From: Saprospiraceae bacterium
Lineage (GTDB): Bacteria; Bacteroidota; Bacteroidia; Chitinophagales; Saprospiraceae
Length of the DNA stretch: 64,000 nucleotides
Reading direction: 5' to 3'
NCBI GenBank assembly: GCA_020629515.1
Contig: JAHDDE010000002.1
Span: 134,010-198,009 of the forward strand
Below are positions 1 to 8,739 of the stretch, piece after piece. Below the pieces are notes generated by a model. It was not told the origin of the DNA. It was given only the letters and a program-made list of their open reading frames with translations, and ran no database searches. Position numbers and translations under genes: made by a program. Position 1 is the first letter of the stretch. Every line of letters starts with the position of its first letter.

Positions 1-997
1 GATCAATACAGTCCCTTATGTCCTTTTTATGAGTCATCTCTATATGTTGGTGAAGATATCGACAAGGTATAGAAATACCACCTGCTATTGATCCACCTGT
101 GGCATGTCTTTGTATAGCGGCCGTATCTGTACCTCCAGCAGGGAGAATTTCTATCTGGTGATCAATTTTTTCTTTATTAGCAACTTCTTTCATAAACTTC
201 ACCATTCGATAGTCACATATGGTACCACCATCTAATACTTTGATTGCAGCACCTTTACCTAATGAAGTTATTTTTTCGTGAGGTTGAGAGTTAGGTATAT
301 CACAGGCCAGCGTTACGTCAAGATTAATTCCAAAATCTGGGTTGACTCCAGAAGCTATAGCTGTAGCACCTCGCAATCCCACTTCTTCTTGTACAGTAAA
401 GGCACCATATATATCGCAAGACACCTCAGTTTTGGCCAGTTCACGTAATGCTTCTATAAGGATAAAAACACTAACTCGATTGTCTAAAGATTTAGCATTT
501 ACACAATCTCCCATTTCTATCAATTCGCTTATTCTAGTAATAGGGTCTCCAACGCTGATAACTTTGTCTACATCTTCTTTGCTTAATCCTGTATCTATAA
601 AAAAGTCGCTGATCTCAGGCATTTTTTTCCTCTCTTCGGGCTTCATTATATGAATGGGTTTAGTTCCCATTACTCCGACAATATCCTGTTTTCCATGAAT
701 CATAACACGTTGGGCTGTCAGGGTTTTAGGATCAAATCCTCCCAATGGATGAAATCTAATAAAGCCATCATCATCTATGTGAGTAGCTATAAAGCTTATC
801 TCATCCATATGTGCAGCAATAAGTACTTTTTTGTCACCTGTTCCTTTTTTAATAGCTATGACATTGCCCATAGCATCAATCTGGACCTCGTCGACGAGGT
901 CCTTGACTTCATTAATGATATACTCTCTAATATTTTGTTCAAATCCTGGTGCTCCAGATACTTTGCATATCTCAGCCAATAGTTGTGTGTTGATCAT
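1..997 (-). CDS. M42 family metallopeptidase (glutamyl aminopeptidase/endoglucanase-like), 3' end truncated by window edge
   Basis: Reverse-strand translation begins MINTQLLAEICKVSGAPGFEQNIREYI and contains AAHMDEISFIATHI, ...NAKSLDNRVSVF..., VQEEVGLRGA and GGTDTAAIQRHATGG. These are typical M42 metal-binding and catalytic motifs. Absent from the ORF track because it is open at the edge. Confidence 0.9.
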   Translation of the reverse strand, partial: MINTQLLAEICKVSGAPGFEQNIREYIINEVKDLVDEVQIDAMGNVIAIKKGTGDKKVLIAAHMDEISFIATHIDDDGFIRFHPLGGFDPKTLTAQRVMIHGKQDIVGVMGTKPIHIMKPEERKKMPEISDFFIDTGLSKEDVDKVISVGDPITRISELIEMGDCVNAKSLDNRVSVFILIEALRELAKTEVSCDIYGAFTVQEEVGLRGATAIASGVNPDFGINLDVTLACDIPNSQPHEKITSLGKGAAIKVLDGGTICDYRMVKFMKEVANKEKIDHQIEILPAGGTDTAAIQRHATGGSIAGGISIPCRYLHQHIEMTHKKDIRDCID

Positions 998-1169
998 ACC
1001 TTCTTAAAAGTTGGGTTAAATACCGATTTTTTAAATTGTCTCTTTTCTTTACTTGATGTAAAAAATCCTACAATTATAACTTTTCATTTCAGTTTATTCA
1101 AAAAAGATATTTAGCTATATATCATATTAGCCTTTGTATTTTGTCCTTTGAAAAAAATAATTTTGACCA

Positions 1170-2627
1170 TTGTCACTTATCAAACAATTAGCTGGACAGA
1201 CAGTGATTTATGGGTTAGGCCAGATCCTACCCAAAATTCTTCATTTCATTGTGTTCACAACTTATTTAACCAATAGGCTAGTTGATCGTACCGAATATGC
1301 TATTTACTTAGACTTATATGCTTATACAGCATTACTTCTGGTTATATTTTCGTACAGGATGGATACTGCCATGTTTCGATTTGGTAAATCCAAAGATGAT
1401 TTATCAAAGGTATATAGTACAGCTTTACTCCCTCTATTTTTTAGTTCTCTGGTCGTAATTTTGATAGGTCTCATTTTTGATCAGCATATCGCCAATTGGC
1501 TTACGTATCCTGACAATGCTTATTATATAAGATGGTTTAGCTGGATTATTGCGCTTGATATTCTTAATCTGATGCCATTTGCTAAATTGAGATTGGAAGG
1601 TAGAGCCAAGCTTTTCGTATTTTATAGAATAGCTAATGTATTATTAACAGTATTCTTAGTTCTTTTCTTTTTAGAATGGGCTCCCGAAATGAGCCAAACA
1701 TGGATTCCTATTGCGTCCAATGATATTGATTTTGTGTTTATGGCTAATTTGATCGCCAGTTTTACTTTATTTATAGTTTTGATCAGTTTTCATTTTCCAA
1801 GAAATCTTGCGATAAATCGAACATTATGGAGGAAAATGGTGCTATATAGTGCGCCTTTAGTAATAGTAGGTGTTGCTGCAAGTATCAATCAATTTTTTGC
1901 GGTACCACTTCAAAAATATTTATTAGGAGTGGAGGTTGAGTCTAATAAAGATCAAGCAGCCGTATATGGTGCCGTTCAAAAAATTGCCGCATTATTAGGA
2001 TTGTTTACTACTGCTTTTAACTATGCAGCAGAACCCTTCTTTTTTAAAAATTCAGATAACAAGGATGCTAAAAAAATTTATGGTCAAATTGCACTTTTAT
2101 TTGTGATATCAGCAGGTGTAATTAGTATTTCATTAAATTCCTTGATAGACATTTTTCAGATGATTATTGGGGAGGCTTATAGAGATGATATTTACCTTAT
2201 TCCTATATTATTAATGGCCTATCTTTTTCTGGGGATTTATTATAATGTTTCTATTTGGTATAAGCTTTCAGACCAGACACAATATGGTGCATATATATCT
2301 TCATTTGGAGCTTTTGTAACTCTATCTGGGAGTTTCTTGTTTTTACCTATTCTGGGAGTATCGGCATCAGCATGGGTAGCATTACTTTGTTATATTTCTA
2401 TGGTTGTTTTAGCCTGGTATTTTGGGCGTAGATTTTATCCCATAGAATATCCGCTTAAGCGGATAGGGCTTCATCTGGTTTTAATAGTTGTTTTTTTAGT
2501 TTTGGGATGGTGGATCAATCAAAAAGAGGGTTCACACATATTAATAGGGGCAGTTACTGTGTTCATTTATCTTGTTGCGATCTATATCTTGGAGTCTAAG
2601 CGTATAAAGATTATGATCGGCGATTAA
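1170..2627 (+). CDS. Polysaccharide/oligosaccharide flippase (MATE/Wzx-like membrane protein)
   Basis: 485 aa, many TM segments, MSLIKQLAGQTVIYGLGQILPKIL N-terminus typical of polysaccharide biosynthesis flippases; TTG start. Confidence 0.85.
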   Translation: MSLIKQLAGQTVIYGLGQILPKILHFIVFTTYLTNRLVDRTEYAIYLDLYAYTALLLVIFSYRMDTAMFRFGKSKDDLSKVYSTALLPLFFSSLVVILIGLIFDQHIANWLTYPDNAYYIRWFSWIIALDILNLMPFAKLRLEGRAKLFVFYRIANVLLTVFLVLFFLEWAPEMSQTWIPIASNDIDFVFMANLIASFTLFIVLISFHFPRNLAINRTLWRKMVLYSAPLVIVGVAASINQFFAVPLQKYLLGVEVESNKDQAAVYGAVQKIAALLGLFTTAFNYAAEPFFFKNSDNKDAKKIYGQIALLFVISAGVISISLNSLIDIFQMIIGEAYRDDIYLIPILLMAYLFLGIYYNVSIWYKLSDQTQYGAYISSFGAFVTLSGSFLFLPILGVSASAWVALLCYISMVVLAWYFGRRFYPIEYPLKRIGLHLVLIVVFLVLGWWINQKEGSHILIGAVTVFIYLVAIYILESKRIKIMIGD

Positions 2628-2788
2628 TAGAAATAGGTTTGGATATGATCTATTATGGAGACTCTATTTTTCATTACATACACTATTGCGGCTATAGTTA
2701 CAATGAATATTACGGCTTTCATATTTTTGAAAGCATCTTTATTTTTTTCCCTTGCAGTTTTGAATTTCTTGCGTCCAGTATATGACAT
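2624..2788 (-). CDS. Small single-TM protein (54 aa), not in ORF track
   Basis: Reverse strand reads MSYTGRKKFKTAREKNKDAFKNMKAVIFIVTIAAIVYVMKNRVSIIDHIQTYFY*, with a basic N-terminus then a TM helix. It starts 15 nt after the ribA stop. Confidence 0.5.
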   Translation of the reverse strand: MSYTGRKKFKTAREKNKDAFKNMKAVIFIVTIAAIVYVMKNRVSIIDHIQTYFY

Positions 2789-2803
2789 TTGATTAATTCT
2801 TAA

Positions 2804-3397
2804 TTATAATAGATGACCCATGGATTTGGCCTTGGTGTCTAAATATCCTTGGTTTGTTTTGTTAGGCTTGATGATCAAGGGTACCCTCCTATTTACTTTT
2901 ATGCTATTATGCTTTAATCCATTGATTTTTTCGGGATTATTAGTGATTAAGTTGACACTTTTAATTCCTAAGCTTTTCAAGATATGGGCAGCTACTGAAT
3001 AGTCTCTGTCATCTATTGCTAATCCTAATGCTTGGTTTGCTTCGATAGTATCCATCCCTTGCTCCTGATGCTTATAAGCAAGTATTTTATTAATGATCCC
3101 TATGCCTCTACCTTCTTGTCTCAAGTAGATTAATATTCCTTTTTCTCTGGCTATAATTTTCATACTTGCATCTAACTGCTGTCCACAATCACACTTCAAC
3201 GAATGGAAGATATCACCAGTTAGACATTCTGAGTGTACTCGGGTAGTGACAGGATTATCAAGGTCAATATCTGGATGATACAGCGCCAAATGTGGCATGG
3301 GATCTCCTTTATCATCGGTAAAAGCTGAAAACTTAAACTCACCCCATTCAGTTGGTAATAAGGTCTCAGCCTGATTGATTACTTTTTTATCCATCAT
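2804..3397 (-). CDS. ribA: GTP cyclohydrolase II
   Basis: LLPTEWGEFKFSAF..., VTTRVHSECLTGDIFHSLKCDCGQQL, YLRQEGRGIGIINKILAYKHQEQGMDTIEAN: GCHII motifs. Start placed at the internal Met because the track start (3463) overlaps rsgA. Confidence 0.95.
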   Translation of the reverse strand: MMDKKVINQAETLLPTEWGEFKFSAFTDDKGDPMPHLALYHPDIDLDNPVTTRVHSECLTGDIFHSLKCDCGQQLDASMKIIAREKGILIYLRQEGRGIGIINKILAYKHQEQGMDTIEANQALGLAIDDRDYSVAAHILKSLGIKSVNLITNNPEKINGLKHNSIKVNRRVPLIIKPNKTNQGYLDTKAKSMGHLL

Positions 3398-3413
3398 ATT
3401 TTTCAAACTCACT

Positions 3414-4361
3414 TCAATACTCTGTAATGCGCTCCCAATAGTTTTGGTTCTCGATTTCATCAATTAATTGTAAGTAGTTGGCATATCTTAACTCACTAAT
3501 ATATCCTTTTTCAATACCCTCCTTAATAGCGCAAGATGGCTCATTCCTGTGAGAACAATCTCCAAATCTACAATCCTCTGAATATTTAAAAAATTCCCTA
3601 AAATTATGTGCAATATCCATCACTTCTAAGTGATTAAAACTCAAAGTTTTTATCCCTGGGGTATCAATGATATGTGTAACCTCATTGACATCAAACATCT
3701 CTGCGAATGTCGTGGTGTGTTGACCTTTTCCACTAAAATTGGACAGATGTTGAGTCTTTAAGTTCAACTGTGGCAGTAAATTATTAATTAGAGAAGATTT
3801 TCCTACACCAGATTGTCCTGAGATGAGCGATATTTTATTGGCTATGATTGATTTTATATCATCTATTGAGGTTTGATCTGTCATACTACATTTGATGACA
3901 TTATAGCCTATGTCAGTGTATACATCCTTTAGGTACTCAAAGACCTCATTATCTTCTTCGTTCCAAAGATCACATTTATTAAAAAGTATATGAACTGGGA
4001 TATTATAAGGTTCTGTCATCAACAAAAATCTATCAATAAAACCCTGTTTTAATTTTGGCTCAACAATCGTCACGATTAACAAGGCTTGATCTACGTTACT
4101 TGCAATGAGGTGAAGAAAATGTTTTTTTCTTGGAGACTGTCTAACAACATAATTGGTTCGATTCTCAATCTTTTCTATTATGGCTATTTGACCTTCTATG
4201 CTATATTGTACCTTGTCTCCTACAGCAACTGGATTCGTAAGTTTTAATCCATTTAACTTAAACTTCCCTCGAATAATACCTGATATGGTATCACCATTCT
4301 CTTTATCTCTTATATCGTAGTATTTTCCTGTTGATTTGGTGATAATACCAGTTTTGAGCAT
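3414..4361 (-). CDS. rsgA: Ribosome small subunit-dependent GTPase A
   Basis: Circularly permuted GTPase motifs: NKCDLW, SGQSGVGKSSLINNLLP, DTPGIKTL, and the Zn-binding C-terminus CRFGDCSHRNEPSCAIKEGIEKG. Confidence 0.96.
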   Translation of the reverse strand: MLKTGIITKSTGKYYDIRDKENGDTISGIIRGKFKLNGLKLTNPVAVGDKVQYSIEGQIAIIEKIENRTNYVVRQSPRKKHFLHLIASNVDQALLIVTIVEPKLKQGFIDRFLLMTEPYNIPVHILFNKCDLWNEEDNEVFEYLKDVYTDIGYNVIKCSMTDQTSIDDIKSIIANKISLISGQSGVGKSSLINNLLPQLNLKTQHLSNFSGKGQHTTTFAEMFDVNEVTHIIDTPGIKTLSFNHLEVMDIAHNFREFFKYSEDCRFGDCSHRNEPSCAIKEGIEKGYISELRYANYLQLIDEIENQNYWERITEY

Positions 4362-4364
4362 ATA

Positions 4365-5126
4365 TTAAGCTATTGTACTTTGAATAGTTCTTGCCTTAAG
4401 TTTATTCCTGAATTGGCTTATTTCGAGCAACAAACTTGGATCTTTTTCTAAGGCATTACCAATAACTATTACATTTGGTTTAGCCCTTTCTGCAGCCGCA
4501 AATTTTTCGACACTATCAATTCCTCCTCCGACAAAAATTGGAATATCGATGTGTTGTTTCACTTGTTTGATTATCGAATCATCAGCAGGTTGTGAGGCAC
4601 CACTTCCAGCCTCTAAGTAAATACTTTTGATCCCGATTACTTCTCCTGCTATTGCAAGATCTATTATAGTATCAATATCTGATGGGTCGAGTGGATCAGT
4701 TTGCGTTAGTTTAGCAGCACTACTCGGATGTCCTCCATCGATCAAAATGTACCCAGTAGTTATTATTTCCTCAGTAATATTTTGCAATTGACGTGCAGCT
4801 CTTATATGCTTGCCAATGGCAAATTCGAAACTGCTACCAGACAATAAGCTAGGCAATAATATGCCATCTGCTGTATCAGCAAGTTGTAATAGAGAACCAG
4901 GAAATGACATTACAGGAGTAGCTGTAATCGACTTAATATCATATATTATGTCAGAACAATTTATGGGACGATCGGTGCTGCCTCCTACAAGTATTAAATC
5001 TGCCATATTGCTGCTCAAAAGAAGTTTTAACTGGCTATAAGTAGGCAAATTGACCTTTTCAGGGTCAATAAGGACTGCTACTAAAGGATAGTTAGTATTG
5101 TTAATCTTCTCAATTAGCATACTCAA
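4365..5126 (-). CDS. Geranylgeranylglyceryl/heptaprenylglyceryl phosphate synthase family protein
   Basis: PLVAVLIDPEKV..., ADLILVGGSTD, GYILIDGG, YLEAGSGA, IPIFVGGGIDS...: PcrB/GGGPS TIM-barrel signature. Confidence 0.88.
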   Translation of the reverse strand: MSMLIEKINNTNYPLVAVLIDPEKVNLPTYSQLKLLLSSNMADLILVGGSTDRPINCSDIIYDIKSITATPVMSFPGSLLQLADTADGILLPSLLSGSSFEFAIGKHIRAARQLQNITEEIITTGYILIDGGHPSSAAKLTQTDPLDPSDIDTIIDLAIAGEVIGIKSIYLEAGSGASQPADDSIIKQVKQHIDIPIFVGGGIDSVEKFAAAERAKPNVIVIGNALEKDPSLLLEISQFRNKLKARTIQSTIA

Positions 5127-5162
5127 AGGTATGCCTTTTCCTTATTCAGACGCAGCTAAAAG

Positions 5163-5190
5163 ATGGAATAAGACAATCGCCTTATTCCAT
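5163..5190 (-). terminator. Perfect 10-bp stem-loop, likely terminator of the sigma-factor transcript
   Basis: ATGGAATAAG-ACAATCGC-CTTATTCCAT; read on the minus strand it is followed by CTTTT. It lies between the sigma factor and GGGPS genes. Confidence 0.55.
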
Positions 5191-5226
5191 AGTGATTTTT
5201 CGATCTTGTTTAAAGCATTTACTGCA

Positions 5227-5841
5227 TCAAGCTACTTCTTTGATTACAGCGTATTTTGATTTTAGAAAAGCCAATGCCATAGAGATATGATTTTCAACTG
5301 TCTTTACTGAAATATTAAGGATTTCAGCTATTTCTCTATACTTGAGGTTTTCGAATCTACTCATGACGAATACTGCACGACATTTTGGGGGTAATAAATC
5401 TATATAAATATCAAGTCGATTTTTTGTATCTGAATATTCTAATAAGTGCTGAACGGTACAAGTATCATCTTGAATATCTATTTCAATTTCTTGGATCCTC
5501 TTGTTATTATCTCTGATATGATTAAGAGATCTGTTAGTTGCTGATCGCATGAGATATCCTTTGAGAGATGATTTAATATTAATAGTGGTCCGTTTTCTCC
5601 ATATAGTCAAGAAAAGTTCCTGTACTATATCCTCGGCATATCCTGGATCTCTAACGATCTGATAGCATCGATTGCAAAGTAACTGATAGTATTGATCAAA
5701 AAGATGTTCGATGGATTGAGGATTACTCTTCCTTAGTTCATTCAGTATGAATTTATCATCTATACTGAGATAATGCTTTTGTGTAGTGACAGCAAGGGGG
5801 GTAATTCTTGCTGACACTTGGTTTGTGTCAATTGGTCTCAT
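5227..5841 (-). CDS. RNA polymerase sigma-70 factor, ECF subfamily
   Basis: FDQYYQLLCNRCYQIVRDPGYAEDIVQELFLTIWRKR... region 2 and LPPKCRAVFVMSRFENLKYREIAEILNISVKTVENHISMAL region 4. Confidence 0.93.
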   Translation of the reverse strand: MRPIDTNQVSARITPLAVTTQKHYLSIDDKFILNELRKSNPQSIEHLFDQYYQLLCNRCYQIVRDPGYAEDIVQELFLTIWRKRTTINIKSSLKGYLMRSATNRSLNHIRDNNKRIQEIEIDIQDDTCTVQHLLEYSDTKNRLDIYIDLLPPKCRAVFVMSRFENLKYREIAEILNISVKTVENHISMALAFLKSKYAVIKEVA

Positions 5842-6031
5842 TTGGTTAAATCTTATGAATAATGTAGTGTACTATACAATAAATAGTACAGGAAAAATTA
5901 CTCTCCAAATATGTCTGCCTTTTATGCTAACAATTGGAACGGATGAGACACATTTTTCAACGATACTATCACAGACTATCTACAGGAAGTCTATACATGC
6001 AAAATTGGAATAATGTAATATGGATTTACTG

Positions 6032-6068
6032 AATTCTATCAGTTATGTAAGATAGAATTGTATTTTTT
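6032..6068 (+). terminator. Terminator-like hairpin plus U-tract upstream of the AraC gene
   Basis: AATTCTATC-AGTTATGTAA-GATAGAATT then GTATTTTTT. Confidence 0.5.
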
Positions 6069-6157
6069 GGTTATGTCATTCAGTTAGTATGACAAGATTT
6101 TTCATCTTGATACTATTTTCATATTATTTAAAGTGCTATAAAGGATTATGCTGATAA

Positions 6158-7036
6158 ATGAAATCGATAAGTAATAGGCCAGCATTAGAAAAAATATTAC
6201 CCTCTTTTGGTAGTTCTATAAGCTACAAAAGGTTTTATAATGAACAACCAGATGGAATAGCCGCTTGGCATTATCATCCTGAGATTGAGTTAGTTTATAT
6301 CGAACATGGGAGCGGTAAAAGACATATCGGGAATCATGTCTCTTATTATAATGAGGGAGACCTACTATTAATAGGGTCCAATGTGCCTCATTATGGATTT
6401 ACAGATAGACTTACTGATGGCAATACAGAGGTAGTCCTACAATTTAGACAGGACTTTTTAGGAGATGCGTTGGAGGAAGTGGTAGAATTTGACCGAATCA
6501 ATCAATTACTTAAGTTGTCTTTACATGGGATTTCTTATCATGGAGATATCAAAATTAATGTTGGTGAATTATTAGATGCGATGATAGAAATGAACCATTT
6601 TGATATGCTATTACATACTATAGGAATATTGCAAGAGTTGGCTAACTCGAATGAATATAAAATTCTAAATGCCTCTAACTCTGTAATAATAGCGAACCAA
6701 CAAGACAAAGATCGCATCAAGATTATCTATGATTATGTCAGAGAGCACTTCCAAAGAGATATATCAGTACAAGAAATGGCTAAATTGACAAGCATGACAG
6801 TTCCTTCTTTTTGTAGATATTTCAAAAAACAAACGGGTAAAACTTTTACAAAATTTGTGAATGAGTTTAAGGTGATACATGCCTGTAAGTTATTATCAGA
6901 ATCGGCAATTTCGATTTCGAGTATATGCTATGAATGCGGATTCAATAATTTTTCGCATTTTAATAAACAGTTTAAACTTGTCACAGAAAAAAATCCAACA
7001 GAATATAGATCAGAGTTTAGGAAAGTAATCACTTGA
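6158..7036 (+). CDS. AraC family transcriptional regulator with N-terminal cupin domain
   Basis: WHYHPEIELVYIEHGSGKRHIG cupin; C-terminal HTH ...SISSICYECGFNNFSHFNKQFKLVTEKNPTEYR. Confidence 0.95.
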   Translation: MKSISNRPALEKILPSFGSSISYKRFYNEQPDGIAAWHYHPEIELVYIEHGSGKRHIGNHVSYYNEGDLLLIGSNVPHYGFTDRLTDGNTEVVLQFRQDFLGDALEEVVEFDRINQLLKLSLHGISYHGDIKINVGELLDAMIEMNHFDMLLHTIGILQELANSNEYKILNASNSVIIANQQDKDRIKIIYDYVREHFQRDISVQEMAKLTSMTVPSFCRYFKKQTGKTFTKFVNEFKVIHACKLLSESAISISSICYECGFNNFSHFNKQFKLVTEKNPTEYRSEFRKVIT

Positions 7037-7045
7037 ATAATTAAT

Positions 7046-8116
7046 ATGAATGTTAAATTTCCTTTTTTAGTTTGCTTTGCATTGATGACTCTTACGATGT
7101 CTTGTGATTCTCATAATAGCCAAAACCAACAAACAAAATCGAAGATTAAAGTTTTGATTATAGATGGTGAGAATAATCACGGTGTGTGGCCAATGACTAC
7201 GGTCATGATGAAAGATTATTTGGAGTCCTCTGGTCTATTTGAAGTTGATATTAATCGAAAGAAATATATGTGGCAAGGCCCTCATAGTGATCATAGGCAT
7301 GATGAAGCTTGGCGAAATAATTTATTATCTAAATATCCCTTAGAAGGCGGTAATGACGGTATTATAGTCGATGAGCCTAAAGAGGATAGTTTATTTGCGC
7401 CTAAATTTGAAACATATGATGTAGTGGTGAATAACCTGGGTTGGAACTCCTCCGAATGGCCTGAAACGACTAAGCAAAGTTTTGAGTCTTATATGTATGG
7501 AGGAGGAGGATTAGTTGTGATACATGCTGCCGATAATGCGTTTGGTAATTGGGAGGAGTACAACAAAATGATAGGCTTAGGCGGTTGGGGTGGCAGGTCC
7601 AAAGAGAGTGGACCATATGTGTATTATAACGACGCAGGAGAGAAAATTGTTGATTCGGGCGAAGGTGCTTGTGGTTCGCATGGACCTCAACAAGATTTTG
7701 TAGTGACTAATAGGACCTCTAAACATCCTATTACTTCGGGACTGCCAACTGAGTGGATGCATGGAGTGGATGAGTTGTATGATCGATTAAGAGGCCCAGC
7801 GGAGAATATGACCGTTTTGGCTACTGCATATTCGGATATAGAAAAAAATAGTCCTCCTTGGGATAAAAAAGTCAAGGGTACTGGTAGGCATGAGCCTGTT
7901 TTGATGACTATTGACTATGGCGAGGGAAGAGTGTTTCATTCTATTTTAGGACACAGTTATTATTCTATGGAATCGGTTGGGTTTATCACTACTTTTTTGA
8001 GAGGAGTAGAGTGGGCAGCTACAGGTAACGTGACGCAAGAGGTACCTATAGACTTTCCGAGCGAAGATCAATCAAAGCATAGAAAGTGGAAAGGCAATGT
8101 AGATATTGTTGATTAG
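7046..8116 (+). CDS. ThuA domain-containing lipoprotein
   Basis: Lipobox LTMSC; VLIIDGENNHGVWPMT..., GGGLVVIHAADNAF..., GRVFHSILGHSYYSM typical of ThuA-like proteins. Confidence 0.88.
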   Translation: MNVKFPFLVCFALMTLTMSCDSHNSQNQQTKSKIKVLIIDGENNHGVWPMTTVMMKDYLESSGLFEVDINRKKYMWQGPHSDHRHDEAWRNNLLSKYPLEGGNDGIIVDEPKEDSLFAPKFETYDVVVNNLGWNSSEWPETTKQSFESYMYGGGGLVVIHAADNAFGNWEEYNKMIGLGGWGGRSKESGPYVYYNDAGEKIVDSGEGACGSHGPQQDFVVTNRTSKHPITSGLPTEWMHGVDELYDRLRGPAENMTVLATAYSDIEKNSPPWDKKVKGTGRHEPVLMTIDYGEGRVFHSILGHSYYSMESVGFITTFLRGVEWAATGNVTQEVPIDFPSEDQSKHRKWKGNVDIVD

Positions 8117-8358
8117 CGCTCTACCTTTACTAAACGGTCATTTTTGAAGTGAATTCTTCTTTTTGTTTTTCCTTCACCGATGCTATATATGGCATAATCA
8201 CTGCCCATCTCAATCACTGAGTAAGATTCTACTTTTGAGGTGAATTCTGCAAGAGTCATTCCGATATCAGAGTTGGATATTAATCCTTTATTACAGGATA
8301 CTAACATGATGACGCAAAAAGAAAGTAAAGTCAATCGTGATAATATAGATAAATACAT
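8113..8358 (-). CDS. Hypothetical small lipoprotein
   Basis: 81 aa with lipobox-like LVSC; convergent with and slightly overlapping the ThuA gene. Confidence 0.55.
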   Translation of the reverse strand: MYLSILSRLTLLSFCVIMLVSCNKGLISNSDIGMTLAEFTSKVESYSVIEMGSDYAIYSIGEGKTKRRIHFKNDRLVKVER

Positions 8359-8553
8359 ATTACAAAATTATTTAATATATCAAATATAAGTTATTAGCAA
8401 CTATGATTGTATCTACAACTATAGAAAATCGTTATTAGCTCTATTACAAGTAAATCTGACTATGACGAATTTTGATTATTCAATGATGCTTATCATTTAT
8501 TTTTATTCGTCTGTGTATGAGTTATAAAGTGGGCAGTGAGCAGCATGAGAAAT

Positions 8554-8586
8554 AAAAAACCCTTAAGATTGACTTAAGGGTTTTTT
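8554..8586 (-). terminator. Rho-independent terminator downstream of tRNA (structurally bidirectional)
   Basis: AAAAAACCCTTAAG-ATTGA-CTTAAGGGTTTTTT immediately 3' of the minus-strand tRNA. Confidence 0.85.
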
Positions 8587-8595
8587 ATATTCTTG

Positions 8596-8669
8596 TAGCG
8601 TGAGGCGGGCTTGAACCGCCGACCTCAGGATTATGAATCCTGCGCTCTAACCAGCTGAGCTACCACGCC
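8596..8669 (-). tRNA. tRNA with CAU anticodon (elongator tRNA-Met most likely; tRNA-Ile2 not excluded)
   Basis: Cloverleaf on minus: GGCGTGG TA GCTC-AGCTGGTTA-GAGC G CAGGA-TTCATAA-TCCTG AGGTC GGCGG-TTCAAGC-CCGCC TCACGCT A. No encoded CCA. Confidence 0.95.
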
Positions 8670-8687
8670 AGATTTTCAAATCGGCTG

Positions 8688-8695
8688 CAAATATA
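8688..8695 (-). promoter_or_regulatory. Bacteroidota -7 element TATATTTG for the tRNA
   Basis: Matches TAnnTTTG, located 19 nt upstream of the tRNA 5' end. Confidence 0.5.
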
Positions 8696-8739
8696 GATTA
8701 AAATAGATTTCAAAGAAATAGAAATGTTATCTTGCCAAT

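Noticed and set aside
5786-6013. 75-aa + strand ORF antisense to the sigma-factor 5' end
   Set aside because: Composition is not convincingly protein-like and it largely mirrors the sigma gene and its promoter. The following terminator is reported separately as a possible sRNA end.
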